From Cryptomeria japonica (Eukaryota > Streptophyta > Pinopsida > Cupressales > Cupressaceae): a stretch of DNA of 64,000 nt. A program made the position numbers and the translations under genes. Shown here piece after piece: positions 36,030 to 48,056 of this stretch; position 1 is the first letter of the stretch, and each line of letters begins with the position of its first letter. The stretch is taken from positions 651,078,920-651,142,919 of the forward strand of contig NC_081405.1 in assembly GCF_030272615.1 (NCBI RefSeq), written 5' to 3'. The notes under the pieces are model-generated. The model had not been told where the DNA came from, did not search any database, and worked only from the letters and a program-made list of their open reading frames with translations.

Positions 36030-36977
36030 GTGGGCTTAATCAAGGCCATGACCGAATTAAGCATGGCCTTGAACGACAAAATTTTCACTATGTGAAGAAC
36101 GACCTGCATCAATTCAGCAGACAATTGGACAACCACATTATACATAGGGTCAAAATTAAAGTTGGGGCTCTAATAAAAATCCTGGAAATAGAAAATGTTG
36201 ACCCCTATTTGCAAATATCACAACTTGTGGAAAGAGGTCAGACAATAGATAGGGTTCCTGACCTCAACGTACTAGCGCAGGATGAAGCCACGGGATGGAC
36301 TTCCTCCTTTATGCCCGTCTTCGATGCCCCCACAAGTCAGACCCAGGAAGACGCCGCCATGGAAGAGTAAAGTCATTCTCGCTTTTCTTTTGCTATCTAG
36401 AAATTGCTTCTTTTTTGATGGATAGAAAATCTAACGATAACTGGTATGACACTATGTTCTGTTTGCCTCTAGCTTTCCAGTGATTGGCTCTTGCTTTTAT
36501 TGCCATTGGTATTTCAGAACCGATAGAGGAACCATTTTTGCTTGACGACTAATGTCGGTATTGGAGGCTTTTCTTTTTATGAACTGGTCATCAGGACTTC
36601 ATACCGGTATCAAAGCACTAGTACAGCAAAATCAACAATCGGTTGTCGCAACTCTTCAGTGCTCTGACATTCAAAGCCACGCTTCCCAGTCGCCATGGTA
36701 ATCGGTTAAGGGGGTCGTTTATTTATGATTTCCTTCGGTCTTTCCTCGACCAGTTACTCTAATTCTGGCCCCTAAGTGACTCATTCTATGAGAAGTCCCT
36801 ATCTATCTCTCCGGATTGGGTGGCTTCTTCTCTTTGCCTCCTTTCCTCTTTTTCATTGTATCTGAGCAAGGATATAGGGTTTTCTTCATGATTCTTTCCC
36901 TATTGAGCTCTTGAATCAGTTTTCTTTATATATATATATATCAGTGGCTTGCCACTTTTGCCTTAAAAAAAAAATAA
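36030..36977 (+). mobile_element. poly(A) retroinsertion (5'-truncated LINE or processed transcript)
   Basis: It is flanked by a perfect 16-bp direct repeat, ATAATAATATTAAATC, at 36014-36029 and 36978-36993. The insert ends with an A10 tract (about 36965-36974). This is the signature of target-primed reverse transcription. The first 340 bp are an uninterrupted reading frame, the rest 3' untranslated sequence with a (TA)n tract at 36926-36941. The source transcript is not recognised. Confidence 0.9.
36032..36370 (+). CDS. 5'-truncated reading frame of unknown protein in the retroinsertion
   Basis: The frame is open from the left edge of the insertion to TAA at 36368-36370 (about 112 codons) with no stop. 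It contains an amphipathic stretch (VKIKVGALIKILEIENVD), then VPDLNVLAQDEATGW, and an acidic end QEDAAMEE. There is no start codon of its own; the 5' part was lost on insertion. It could be the end of a LINE ORF or of a cellular gene. It is unlikely to be expressed from here. Confidence 0.5.
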   Translation, partial: GLNQGHDRIKHGLERQNFHYVKNDLHQFSRQLDNHIIHRVKIKVGALIKILEIENVDPYLQISQLVERGQTIDRVPDLNVLAQDEATGWTSSFMPVFDAPTSQTQEDAAMEE

Positions 36978-36993
36978 ATAATAATATTAAATC

Positions 36994-39900
36994 ATTATTC
37001 TAAATATAATACTAAAGGATAAAATAATAATAATTATTCCCAAATAATATAATCACACGTTAATATTTAAATATTTATATCAATTAGTATTTAATTTATT
37101 ATTATAAACTATATTAATTCATTAATTAATTTAACATTATTAAACTATATAAATCAATTAATTAATTTAATAATTAAATCAAACAATAATCACAACTCTA
37201 CACCACAAGAATAACCCAAGGAACCACGAGACACTAAACAACAACTCGCACCAAGACTCTACATCGACAAGGCAATCAGCTTAAACCTAGAGTATAGAGT
37301 GGGTTTTCATGTCATCTCTGATCAACTTGCCATTGGGATAAGACACACTTAGACTTGTGAAGCCATGTGGAGTCTATGTTTGGTACCTGCAAACCTGTCA
37401 TCACCAACACGCATACAACAACATATACAATAATATTTCATAAAATAAACAGACATGTGAAAGGAAATCACAACGTCATATCATGCTCACAACTGAGTGA
37501 TATGGCATCGTTCCTTGTCACGAACGTAGTAGAAGACACTTGCAAAGATCAAGTAATATCATAGTCATCCTCATCATAAGATAAGGTTAGTACATAATAT
37601 AATACCATCAAATCAAACTAAGAAAACATGAAACACACATATAACACAAGTACTTATCAATCATCGAAGAGAAATCCATCATCAGAATAATCTAGGAATG
37701 TCATTGCCTCAAGTAAACATGATGTCAAGCACAGTATAATATGTCTAATATCCATAATAAAGAATCTAAATCATAAAACAAATCCATAAGCATCTGATCA
37801 AAACATCACAAAATAAATTAAGCTATGCCAATATAGTCTAATGATGCATAAAAAGGGATGATGAATTGGGGAGGAGAACTATAATTATTAAATAATATTT
37901 TATCAGTTGATTGAATGTGAGATAATTATCCATTCATTATTTATATTTTCATCACTAATCGATTAATTTAGAAACCTAATCTTCTCCATCAAGCTAACTT
38001 TGCTTCCATTTGGAAACTTCTTCATCTTCCCCCAGTCAACTCATTTTGCCAATAGAAACAATAAGTGTATGATTATCCTTAAATCAAATGAATAATTTAT
38101 TATTTTCTCCTCATCATATCAAAATATAAAATTTCTACTTTCTAGTTGAGTTACATCAACTACTCAATTAGTTTAGATAATTGACATCTTCATTCTTATC
38201 CTCATCTTCCATTTGATTTTCTACATAAAGTCTAAGATCATTTTATTCAATATTTTATAGTTCTACATCTTATGAAAATTCATTATGTTGAAATCATTCC
38301 TCTTAAAATCATAGTGTTATGGTGCAAAGATTAAACATCCATATTCCAACAAGCAAATTAACATCAACAACTTTCTTAATGTGAGGTTTGTAGTGAGGTT
38401 AGTAAAATAGGATTAAATTTGATTTCTTCTTTTATGGTTTCATTTATTTCATCATATTTATTATTTTCTGATTTCACTTCTTACAAAAAGAATAGACTCT
38501 TTAAGATCAAATCGACAAAGAAAGAAATTTGTTGTTATCAAATCCCTTCAAAGTTCATTTTCAAATTGTAGTGTCATAAATTATATTCATATACAATTTT
38601 TTCCTCACCTTGGTGTTCTGGCTTTCAATTCTCAATGCATGCTTTTATGCTACTCACAGCCTCTTGAAATCTGCATTTTCAACTCCTGATCCAACCTCTA
38701 TCGAATTTTGAGTCCTAATTGATAGGATCAAAATGCCTTGACCGCCCCGGTCCTCCCAATCAGGACCCAAAATAGGACCTCACAATGGTCACTTCATGTG
38801 GGTGGTAAATTTATCTCCATGTCAACCTACTCAAAAAATTCAAACATTTTATACATAGTTAGGTATAAAAGGAAGCCTAGCCCCCTCATTTGGTAACTAC
38901 AAACTAGATGAGATCTCTTAATTTGAAGAGAAAGTGCAAGCATCAATTCAAGTCTATGTGAGCAAGCATTCAAGCATTCATCAAGCATTGAAGGATAAGG
39001 TAAAATAAAGTTCAAGCATTCATGATCAACCTTTTATGAAGGCATTCTATGTGACATCTTACACCCTTGCATGACGATCCAAGAAAACTTCATCAAGGTA
39101 TCAATTTCAAGCATTTTCAAATCAGATTTAGCCTTTCACTCAAAAGGAAAGCATTCCACTTCAATTCAATTCCATTTCAATTTCAATATTAGTTCCTAAA
39201 CCAAGGTTTGACCTAAGGCAAACCCCCATCGACAAACCTATTTCCTTCTCTCTATGTGTAGGGAATTGCCTTAGGAGCTGCAAGCAAGGAATTAGACAGA
39301 GTAGATGATGATAATCAGATAACTTTTGAAGGCATGAAAAGTAGAGAACTAGGATATTCGGTTCCCCTTGGTCTTAGAAATTTTTGATGATCTTTTGACA
39401 GTGGATTTTGTGCATTATCCTGATCCAGAAAACATCAAGTTTGTCCGCCCTCGATATTTTAAGGAATAGGGGATCTACTTCCCTTGGTTCTAACAATTTT
39501 GCCAAATTTTTTTCCCCTAGGTTCTAGTTTATTTTCCCTCCTAAAATCTAAGTATATAGCTCTACATGATATCTACAACATTGTGTTATTGCTATTTTAT
39601 GTCTATTTCTCATTGTTTGTCCTAGATCTAGCATTGAAACTTAACCCTATTTCAAATTCAATTTCAACTCAACCAAGGGAGAAATTAATTTGATCTATAT
39701 TGAGTAATTTTAGGGTTGGATCCATCAAATTAAATATCCTCCCTTATTTGAGGTGGTCCCAAGAAAAATTAGTGGCTTAATTAATTAAGGTGTTGAAGCC
39801 CTAATTTTTAACACCTAACACAAATGAATATAATTAATATTGAAAAAAAACTAGAAAAATAAATGCCTGCATAGGAAGAGGAGCTATAATCCAAGCCTAA

Positions 39901-40094
39901 GTACACTAGATGAAAGATGGTAACCATGAATCTAAACTCATATTCCAATATATTAAGAAAAACCACAAGTATGAGGGAATTGCTTCCATCATGGATGAAC
40001 AAGGCTATCTTCATACTTTGTCTGAGGACTTGTAAAATATCTCTTATGAGCACTCTCACTAGTTTTTCCTAGACAATGTGGTATACGATGAGTA
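36994..40094. other. no gene seen; possible LTR-type promoter near 38864
   Basis: AT-rich sequence on the left (36994-37200). At 38864-38872 there is a clear TATA box, TATAAAAGG, followed by CAAGCATTCAAGCATTCA repeats (about 38965-39020), resembling an LTR or promoter leader. No partner repeat was found by eye. A CCTAACAC end near 39810 may mark an LTR terminus. Confidence 0.45.
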
Positions 40095-40099
40095 CAAAT

Positions 40100-41157
40100 T
40101 GTTGGTATTTTGGTATGGTTTTGTCATTGATGTCAACACCTACTAAACACTTATCAACTCTGGCACTTTGGAGAATCAACAACATTCATCGGCAAGCAAG
40201 TGACTCATGCACAGTCACCAGTATCTGGTACACCAGCAAGATATAATGATCACCGACACTTGGAATGATATGGAGAACACTTGGTTATGTCGAAGACATC
40301 TTGTGGACACTTTGTCTTGGAGTTTTGTTTATTGGTACATTAGCATTTGCATATTTGTTGTTACCAACAAATAGGTCCAGGTTACACTGACAGGATTATC
40401 TTTTCCAAATCAGCATGGCATGCTATGGAGATGACTTATTATTGTTGTAAATGCATTAAGCCGACATATTGAATCGGTTATTGCATCGAGTATTAATTGA
40501 TATGTAAATTAATTTTATTGTAATATCTTGTAGAGACGACCTACTAAAATTGGTCTTAGGTTATGGTATAAATGTAAGATCTTATTTGTAAGATCAAATG
40601 TGAAATGCGAAAAAGGATTGTGTGAAGGTATATGCAAGAATAAGCAAAGCTATACACACAAACATCATTTGAAGATTGAAGGAGGGTTTTTGAGAAGACA
40701 ATCAGAACTACACTGGTACTAAATCCAGCATATGAAGATGCTATTTTGAGCGGTACATTCTTATTGGATTTAACCATCCAACTGTAGTCAGTGTGACTCC
40801 CATTTTGTGATTGAGCAGTGATCTCTAGGTGCTTGGCCTTTTTGCATGTGCAGACCCCATTTGTATACATTTACTATCTGCAGTAGTATCATCTGATTGT
40901 GGGTAAGGTTTCCCACCGTGGTTTTTCTCCTTACAGGGTTTCCATGTACAAATATTGGTGTTATGTGTTGTGGATGACTTTGTTTTTATGTTTCATGCAT
41001 TAATCCTTACCGGTATTGCAATTAACTGTTAAAACTGTCTACCAACATATTGAACTAGTTTACCAGTATTAAGCATTAAGTTGGTTAAGTTGTTTTTGGC
41101 TTGAATTTATTTGACAACTGAATCACCCCCCCTCTCAGTTGTCTCTAGGACCTAACA
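40100..41157 (+). repeat. 5' LTR of D (1058 bp), B/A type
   Basis: It runs TGTTGG to CCTAACA. It shares the TTTTGTCATTGATGTCAACAC start region, the CCCACCGTGGTTTTT segment and the U5 hairpin with B. The hairpin is perfect: GACAACTG at 41113-41120 and CAGTTGTC at 41136-41143. A TATA-like GGTATAAATG lies near 40564-40573. Confidence 0.85.
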
Positions 41158-41158
41158 A

Positions 41159-41175
41159 TTGGTATCAGAGCCTAG
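41159..41175 (+). other. primer-binding site of D
   Basis: TTGGTATCAGAGCCTAG directly follows the LTR; its core is an exact tRNA-Met complement. Confidence 0.92.
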
Positions 41176-41213
41176 TCCTCTTTTGCAGAAGTTTAACAAC
41201 TTGAGGAGATCCA

Positions 41214-42053
41214 ATGTCTACTAACTATTTTAGGAAGGATAGTCCTAAACTTGATGGAACCAACTATGGCATATGGAAGATCAAAATGGAGACACATCTA
41301 AATTGCATTGGAAAGGACATCTAGGATGTTGCAAAGAATGGTTATACTACTCGTACTCAGAGTCAGCCCAATCCACCCAACTTGACTAAAGATGAGGAAA
41401 ATGATTGCAAAGCAAGAGAAGCACTTTTGAGCGCATTATCTGATCAACAAATCATGGGACTATCAGATAGGTCTACTGCTAAAGCTATTTGGGATCATTT
41501 GGAAACACTGAATGAAGGTGATTCCACACTCAAAATTGCAAAACTTGAAAGCTTCCAGGTCAGGTATGAACATCTGAAAATAGAAGAAGATGAAAGGATT
41601 TCTGTTTTTATGGAAAGAGTAAATGAGATTGTTTTGGGTATTAAATGTTGTGGAGGAACCTTGAGTGAGGATGAAATTGTTTCAAAAGTTTTAAGAAGAT
41701 TGCTGCCAGCATATAAAATGAAAGTCACTGCTATAAATGAGTTAAGAACAATGCCTAATACATCAATAACTAGGGATACATTGATTGGAAAACTTTCAGC
41801 TTTTGAAATTGAAGAATTTGGTCCTGTTTCTACTATAAAGATAGATTTAGCCTTTAAAGCATCAACATTGTCTGCTCCATCATTTGACAAATCCGATTGG
41901 AAAGCCTTTTATGCAAGAGAACTTGAAGAAACTAGGAAAGAAAATGAAGAACTTGAAGAACTTGAAGCACTATTTGCAAGGAAAATGCCTAAAGGTCCAG
42001 TTGGAAGTAAGTATGAAGGGAAAACACCCTTTAAATGTTTTAAGTTTTTGTGA
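41214..42053 (+). pseudogene. gag: D gag (B-like), truncated in the zinc knuckle
   Basis: It starts at ATG 41214 (MSTNYFRKDSPKLDGTNYG). It aligns with B gag through DUF4219/UBN2-type sequence (WKIKMETHL, EDERISVFMERVNEIVLGI) to KYEGKTPFKCFK. There it breaks in the first half of the CCHC knuckle. One internal TAG at about 41322 (Trp codon in B). The downstream knuckle and protease are absent. Confidence 0.9.
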
Positions 42054-44611
42054 ACATTATTTGTTTGGAAAATAGAATAGACTGAGTTTTTCTAGAAGTA
42101 CTACCAGAAGAAAAGATGTATTAAATCTAATTCATTTAGATACTTGGGAAGCTCCTATAACATCTATTGGAGGTTCATCATATTTTGTTTCATTTATAGA
42201 TGATTATTCTTGTAAGGTGTAGATTTATCTTCTCAAGAAGAAATATGAAGTGTTTTCTTGTTTTAAGAGGTTTAGAGCTCTAGTAGAGAATCAGAAAGGT
42301 AAGACAATAAAATTTCTTAGAGCTGATAATGGAGGTGAGTTTTGTTCAACATAATTTAATCAATTTTGCAGTGAGCATGGATTTGCAAGGCAATTGACGG
42401 TTGCTAGGACACCACAAAAAAATGGTGTTGCCGAACGCATGAACCATACAATCATGGAGCGAGCCAAATGCATGTTGAGTACTCCTGATTTGGAGCAGAA
42501 ATTTTGGGGTGAGGCTATAAATACAACTTGTTTCCTGATCAATAGATCTCCCACTACTGCTCTTGATAATAGAATTCCAGAAGAAATATGGAAAGGTAAA
42601 CTAGTTGATTACTCATTCCTCTGTATTTTTGGTTGCAATGCTTATGTACATATTCCTAAAGAGAATAGAAATAAGCTGGACAAGAAGTCCACAAAATGTA
42701 TTTTTCTTGGCTATGTAGAAGGTACAAAGGGGTACAGATTGTTGGATAATGCTGCCCACAAGATTATTGTAAGTCGAGATGTGTATTTTAATGAAAATTC
42801 AATGCAAAGAGGTAAAGAACAACAAGGTATGGAGGTTATTCTAGTAGAGGTTGAAAAACGTGATGATCATCTAGATGTACTTGATGAAGAACAACCAGAT
42901 GCAAATCAACTAGATGAAGATCAACCAAAAGAACAACAACTAGTTGAGCCATAGGGTCAATCATCACCTATTTTAAGAAGATCCAGTAGAGTAATCAAAC
43001 CACTTGTAAGGTGTTCTCTTACTTGTAATTCTGCTTATGCATTACCTACTGATGTTGGTGAACCTAGTTCATATCAGGAGGCTTGTGAAGTTGAATGTGC
43101 AAGCAAATGGAGAGTTTCTATGGAAGAGGAGATGGAAGCTCTACCTAAGAATAAAACATGGGAGCTTGTGTCATTGCATAAAGGGAGAAAAGCTATTGGG
43201 AATAGGCGGGTCTTCAAGTTGAAGAGAGATTTAAATGAGAATTTGGAGAGATATAAAGCTTGGTTGGTGGCCAAAGGGTATGCACAGAAATATGGTATTG
43301 ATTTTGATGAAATTTTGTCACCTATTGTACGATTAAGTATTGTTAGAGTTGTTTTAGCTCTTGTTTCTAGTCTTGATTTGGAGTTAGAACAGTTAGATGT
43401 AATGATAGCCTTCCTACATGGTGATCTCTCTGAGGAGATTTATATGCAACAACCAAAAGGTTTTGAGGAAAGAGGCAATGAGAATCTTGTTTGTAGGTTG
43501 AGTAAATCGCTGTATGGTTTGAAATAGGTGCCAAGGTGTTGGTACAAGCAGTTTGATTCCTTCATGTTGAGTTTGGGTTTTAGTAGATGTGAGGCTAATC
43601 ATTGTGCCTATTTTCAAAGGTACGATGATGGTAGTTTTATTATTCTACTACTGTATGTTGATGATATGTTGGTAGCAGGTCCCAACATGTATAAAATCAT
43701 CCATTTGAAAACTCAGCTTGCTAGGGAGTTTGAGATGAAGGACTTAGGTAGTGCAAATCAGATTCTTGGAATGAGGATACATAGAGATAGAAACAACAGA
43801 AAATTATGGTTGTCATAGAAAACTTATGTGGAGAAGGTTCTGCAGCGCTTCAATATACAGAAAGAAAAACCAGTTAGTACTCCATTTCCTATTCATATTA
43901 AATTGTCTTCTGAATAGTGCCCTAGCACAGAAGAAGAGAAGACATAGTTGTCTCATGTACCATACTCATCAGTAGTAGGAAGTCTTATGTTCGTCATGGT
44001 GTGCACCAGACCAGACATTGTACAAGCAGTTGGAGTTGTCAGTAGGTACATGGCGAATCCTGGTACTGATCATTGGACAATTGTGAAGTGGATTCTTAGA
44101 TATTTGAGAGGTAATTCGGATGCTACTATCTGTTATAGTGGGATTAGTCTTCAAGTTAATGGGTATGTGGATGCGGATTTTGGTGGAGACAGAGATAAGA
44201 GAAATTCTACAATAGGTTATGTTTTCTCTTTAGCTGGAGGTGTTGCTAGTTGGGTGTCAAAATTGCAGGCAGTGCTGGCATTGTCTACTACCGAGGCAAA
44301 ATATATGGCAACAAAATAGGCTCTCAAGGAGGTGATTTGGCTTCATAGACTTTTGGATGAATTGCAAGTGAAGCAAGATAACATGGTACTGCATTGTGAC
44401 AGTCAAAGTGCTTTACACTTAGCATGAAACTCAACTTACCATTCCAGAACAAAGCATATTGATATTCAATATCACTTTGTTCGTGAAGTGGTGGAAGGAG
44501 GACATATCTCTTTAGCCAAAATTCACACTGATGTAAACCCTGCAGATATTATGATGAAACCTATTAGTAGAGAGAAGTTCATTTGGTGCAAAACTTCTCT
44601 TGGTCTGTAGA
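42054..44611 (+). pseudogene. pol: D pol: integrase, reverse transcriptase, RNase H (Tork/TNT1-like)
   Basis: It begins in the integrase zinc-binding tail (CEHYLFGK). Core motifs are DDYS, RADNGGEF and NGVAERMN, then CIFLGYVEGTKGYRL. RT carries DVMIAFLHGDL, KSLYGLK and LLYVDDMLVAG with an intact YVDD. RNase H carries YVDADFGGD and LALSTTEAKYMATK, then HCDSQSALHLA and TKHIDIQYHFVRE. Stops lie near 42222, 42353, 42952, 43527, 43817, 43917, 43947, 44319 and 44426. Most are TAG where the family has CAG. Confidence 0.92.
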
Positions 44612-44685
44612 TTATGTGATGATAGGCAACATTGGCAATGATCTTTCAGTAGAGGAATTATTCAAGAGTTTAAAATTTGACTTCA

Positions 44686-45314
44686 AGTGGGAGATTTTTG
44701 GAATGTGAAGTCAATTAGGACAAGTCTTTCATATGTGTCATACAAATTATCATCAATTAGGACTCTGGTCCCATATGTGTCATACATGTAATTGTGTGAG
44801 TCGTACTTACTATATTTAGTAAGTTGTCTCCAATTAGGACTCTACAACTCGGTTGTATTGACTTAGTAAATTATTAAGTGATTCATAGTATAATCATGTT
44901 GGACTCTATATGTGTCAAACTTGTAGAAGATTGAGTGCCACATATAGGCTTATTCAATAATATTACCATAGTGGTGGCATTCGAGGAGTTAGAGGTGGCA
45001 AATTTGAGAACTTAATTATTGCATTAAGTTTCTCAAATTTGTATATATATAGAGTAGCTCTTCCTCCTTTGAAAATAAGGCCTAAATGGCTTTGAGATTG
45101 TTGTAACTCTGTAATTCCTGAGAATCAATATGAAAGACAAAATTTGCCCCTTGTTTTTTACTGGTATATTTTTACCAGGTTTTTCCACGTAAATCTGTGT
45201 GTTATGTACTATTGTTCTTCTTTGCAAATTTTCTGCACTTGTTATTTTTCTCACAATTTCTTCCTAGTTTATCTTGATCTCATGCTATATGGCTCCCAAG
45301 TCTCTTTCTTAACA
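44686..45314 (+). repeat. PPT and 3' LTR of D (Tork type)
   Basis: The PPT AAGTGGGAGAT lies at 44685-44695. The LTR is taken from 44696 (TTTTGGAATGTG, decayed TG start) to TTCTTAACA at 45314. It contains a repeated GTCAATTAGGAC/CATATGTGTCATAC segment near 44700-44790 and a TATATATATAGAG stretch at about 45043. It does not match the 5' LTR. Confidence 0.7.
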
Positions 45315-47726
45315 AGGGGCTTACTAAACTCATTGTAATAGGAAAAAATAGAGACAATAATATTGGATGGAGACCAATGGGTAACTAGACACCGTAACAT
45401 AAATTAGAGGAGGGTGTTGACTTCAAAATTCACTCATATGTTGATTTATCTCGAGTTCTTTTTTATTTATTTATGGAAGTATTTAATATCAACAAAAATC
45501 AAGAACACTAAATTAAAGCAAAGTTAGTCTTAATTTTATCATATTATCAAACTTGAACAATGACATCTTCTTCCAAAATAATTGTAGGAAATGTATGTGA
45601 AGCAAACCTCAAAATAATTCAAAAGGTGGTTTGATTGAAGGTTACAAACTTTCCATTGTATATTGGAACTTAACTATGACAAATATGCACATCAATAATA
45701 ACTTATTTGAGATGTTTAATGAATTAAATAAAAACATGTTTAATGCTCCAAAATGATTCATATTTTAACTATTTTATTGATATTTACTTTTTAAGATATG
45801 TTGCATGATGTGTAACATTTTGTAACCTATGATTTATGCTTCTATAGCATTAGCATGTCAAGTTCTGCAAAATACAAGTTGAACGAGCAAATTGTGACAA
45901 GTTAAATCCACAATAACATTGTAAGTTCAACATTGCTACAAATAATAACCTATAACCATTGCATGTAGTAACTTATGGCCTACTACAAGTAGTAATTTGC
46001 AACATGATATAAGTAGTAACATGCAACATGATGTAAATAATAACCTAAAATATGCTATAAGTGCTAATATGTCACATGTTACATGTAGTAACTTGCATTG
46101 TTACAAGTAAAAACTTGTTGTTGTTCCAAGTTGTAATTTGTAAGTCATGGATAATTTACACACTAATTATATGATAATCAGAATATAGTAGGATGTGTAT
46201 TAAAAAAAAATGAAGTTAAGCTTCCAAAAATAATATCCAAATCTTCCTTTTGATAATATGTCAATCTACACTACAAGTTCCAATAAATTAGGACAACAAT
46301 GTCTGATAAAATTTTAAAAGAAATTTATTCGAACTACATTTAGATACCTTACTCATTTATAAATAAATAAATTTTTTTTAATCCATTTGACTTATTATTA
46401 CACATTTTTTCAAACATAATATCTACAATGAGACGACTTGAATAAAAAAAACATTTTAGTCATAACTTCTTCATTTGAAATTATACTAGATGATTCAAGG
46501 AGTAAATTAAACAATAACTTAAAACAATAATTTAATTACAAATTAATTTTAAAATATAATGCTCTTAAGTTATGAAATAATGGTTTTTAAAATCATTCCG
46601 TGAATCAAAACAATTAAGATATATAAAGTATTTTTCACATAACTCTCACATTTGATATTGAATATTAATAATTCAAAAAGGTTTGCAGCTGATTGGGATT
46701 TCGCTACCATATACATTATTTTAGAAATTTTATTTGATATAGTACAATGGATAAAAATATTTAGATTTTGTTCTAGATTATTGCATATTATTTTGGATAT
46801 AAGTATCATTTTGTTTTATTAAAATTACACAATTTCACTTGTATTAAAAATTATCTTATTTTTTGATCTTCAAAATTATAATAAAAATAATTATCTTTAT
46901 ATTAATTATAATAATTTAAAATCGTAAAAGAAAATTTTGGATATTATTTTACATAAAAATTTAAATTTAAAAAATAAAAAAAAACCTATAAGTACTAGAA
47001 ATTACTTCATAATTTAGTTGAGATCGAATATAAAAAAATATACTCAATATATGTGTTAGCTCAAATCTACAATTTAAAGATTATATCTAGAATTTTAGAT
47101 TACGTATATTATTAAATAAAATTTATATATTAATAACTTAATTTTTATTTTGTTTTTTAAGCATCGTTACAATTAGAATTTCTTCACAACAATAATGGGT
47201 GATTCTATATAATATTTTATTCACTTGCATCTATGCCCATACTAATAAGTTATAGATTAAATCATCACTTTCTAAATTTTTATCATGCATCTAAATGACT
47301 CACTTTGAACAATGATATGACTCGATATTACACAACTAGGAAATGATAGGTATTGTACAAATCTTTATCTCAAAGTATTGGTCTTAAATCAATCCAAGTA
47401 GTTTGTATATTTGTGATATTGTTTCCTAACAATGTCAAAACATGGTGGATATAATTATGTCCTTGGTCAATCTATGGGATATAGTATTGTGATTACATCA
47501 CAAAAAATTCTATGAACCAAGAGTCATAGATGCTTGGATCGAGTGAAGAGCTACAATGATGCAACCTAGTTAAAGGAGGTATCACTACTCTATGAATTGA
47601 AATCATTGTAATATGAAAGTACACAAAAGCTATAAAATAATGAAATCTAAAAGAAATAAAAAAATTGTAAAATCCTAAAGTAAAATTAGACTAATCTTAA
47701 GTTATAAATATTCTTTAATTAATAAA
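45315..47726. other. no gene seen
   Basis: Very AT-rich sequence with many stops on all frames. A minisatellite lies at about 45925-46145. Confidence 0.6.
45925..46145. repeat. degenerate minisatellite
   Basis: Units of about 30-35 bp with the core ACAAGTAGTAACTTGCAACATG in variants such as AAGTAGTAACATGCAACATG, about seven copies. Confidence 0.75.
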
Positions 47727-47789
47727 ATATTACTTGAAATAGGCCCGTTCATGGGCTTTCTCAGGTTGATCTGAAATGTCAAGACATAG

Positions 47790-47966
47790 CCAAAGTGGAA
47801 TGGCTTAAATCAAATTAGCGATGGATAAAATTAAATTTTGATGGTGCATCGAAAGGGAATTTGAGCCCTTCAGGAGCTAGATATGTAGCTCAAAATTGGA
47901 AGGGTAATATTCTTGCCCTTAGTGCGAGATGGCTTTTGGAAGGGACCAATAATGAAGCAGAGGTTC
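47790..47966 (+). pseudogene. LINE RNase H domain, N-terminal half
   Basis: The translation gives RWIKLNFDGASKGN, then GPSGA-like NLSPSGAR, NWKGNILAL and EGTNNEAEV. DGAS (catalytic Asp) and NNEAE (catalytic Glu) are typical of the RVT_3-type RNase H at the end of plant LINE ORF2. It is cut after NNEAEV by F. Confidence 0.85.
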
Positions 47967-48056
47967 TGTTATGCCTTGCATACCTAACCCCATCAGTTTC
48001 CTTGTCTTAAAAATATGATTTTTGTAGTTTTGTTTTCCTTAGTTTTTGCCTTAACA

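Larger units (their letters stand above)
40100..45314 (+). mobile_element. chimeric Ty1/copia element D
   Basis: It has a 5' LTR (40100-41157), tRNA-Met PBS and B-like gag, then an abrupt switch at about 42050 to integrase, RT and RNase H of Tork/TNT1 type, and a different 3' LTR (about 44696-45314). The 5' flank is CAAAT; the 3' flank is AGGGG, so there is no TSD. The two LTR-like ends do not match each other. I read this as a fusion of two elements with loss of protease. Confidence 0.8.

Noticed and set aside
41495-41890. 131-codon minus-strand open frame
   Set aside because: It is the exact antisense of D gag, which has clear family motifs.
40095-45319. D as a single intact-structure copia element
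   Set aside because: The 5' and 3' LTRs do not match, the flanks differ and gag and pol are of different lineage types.
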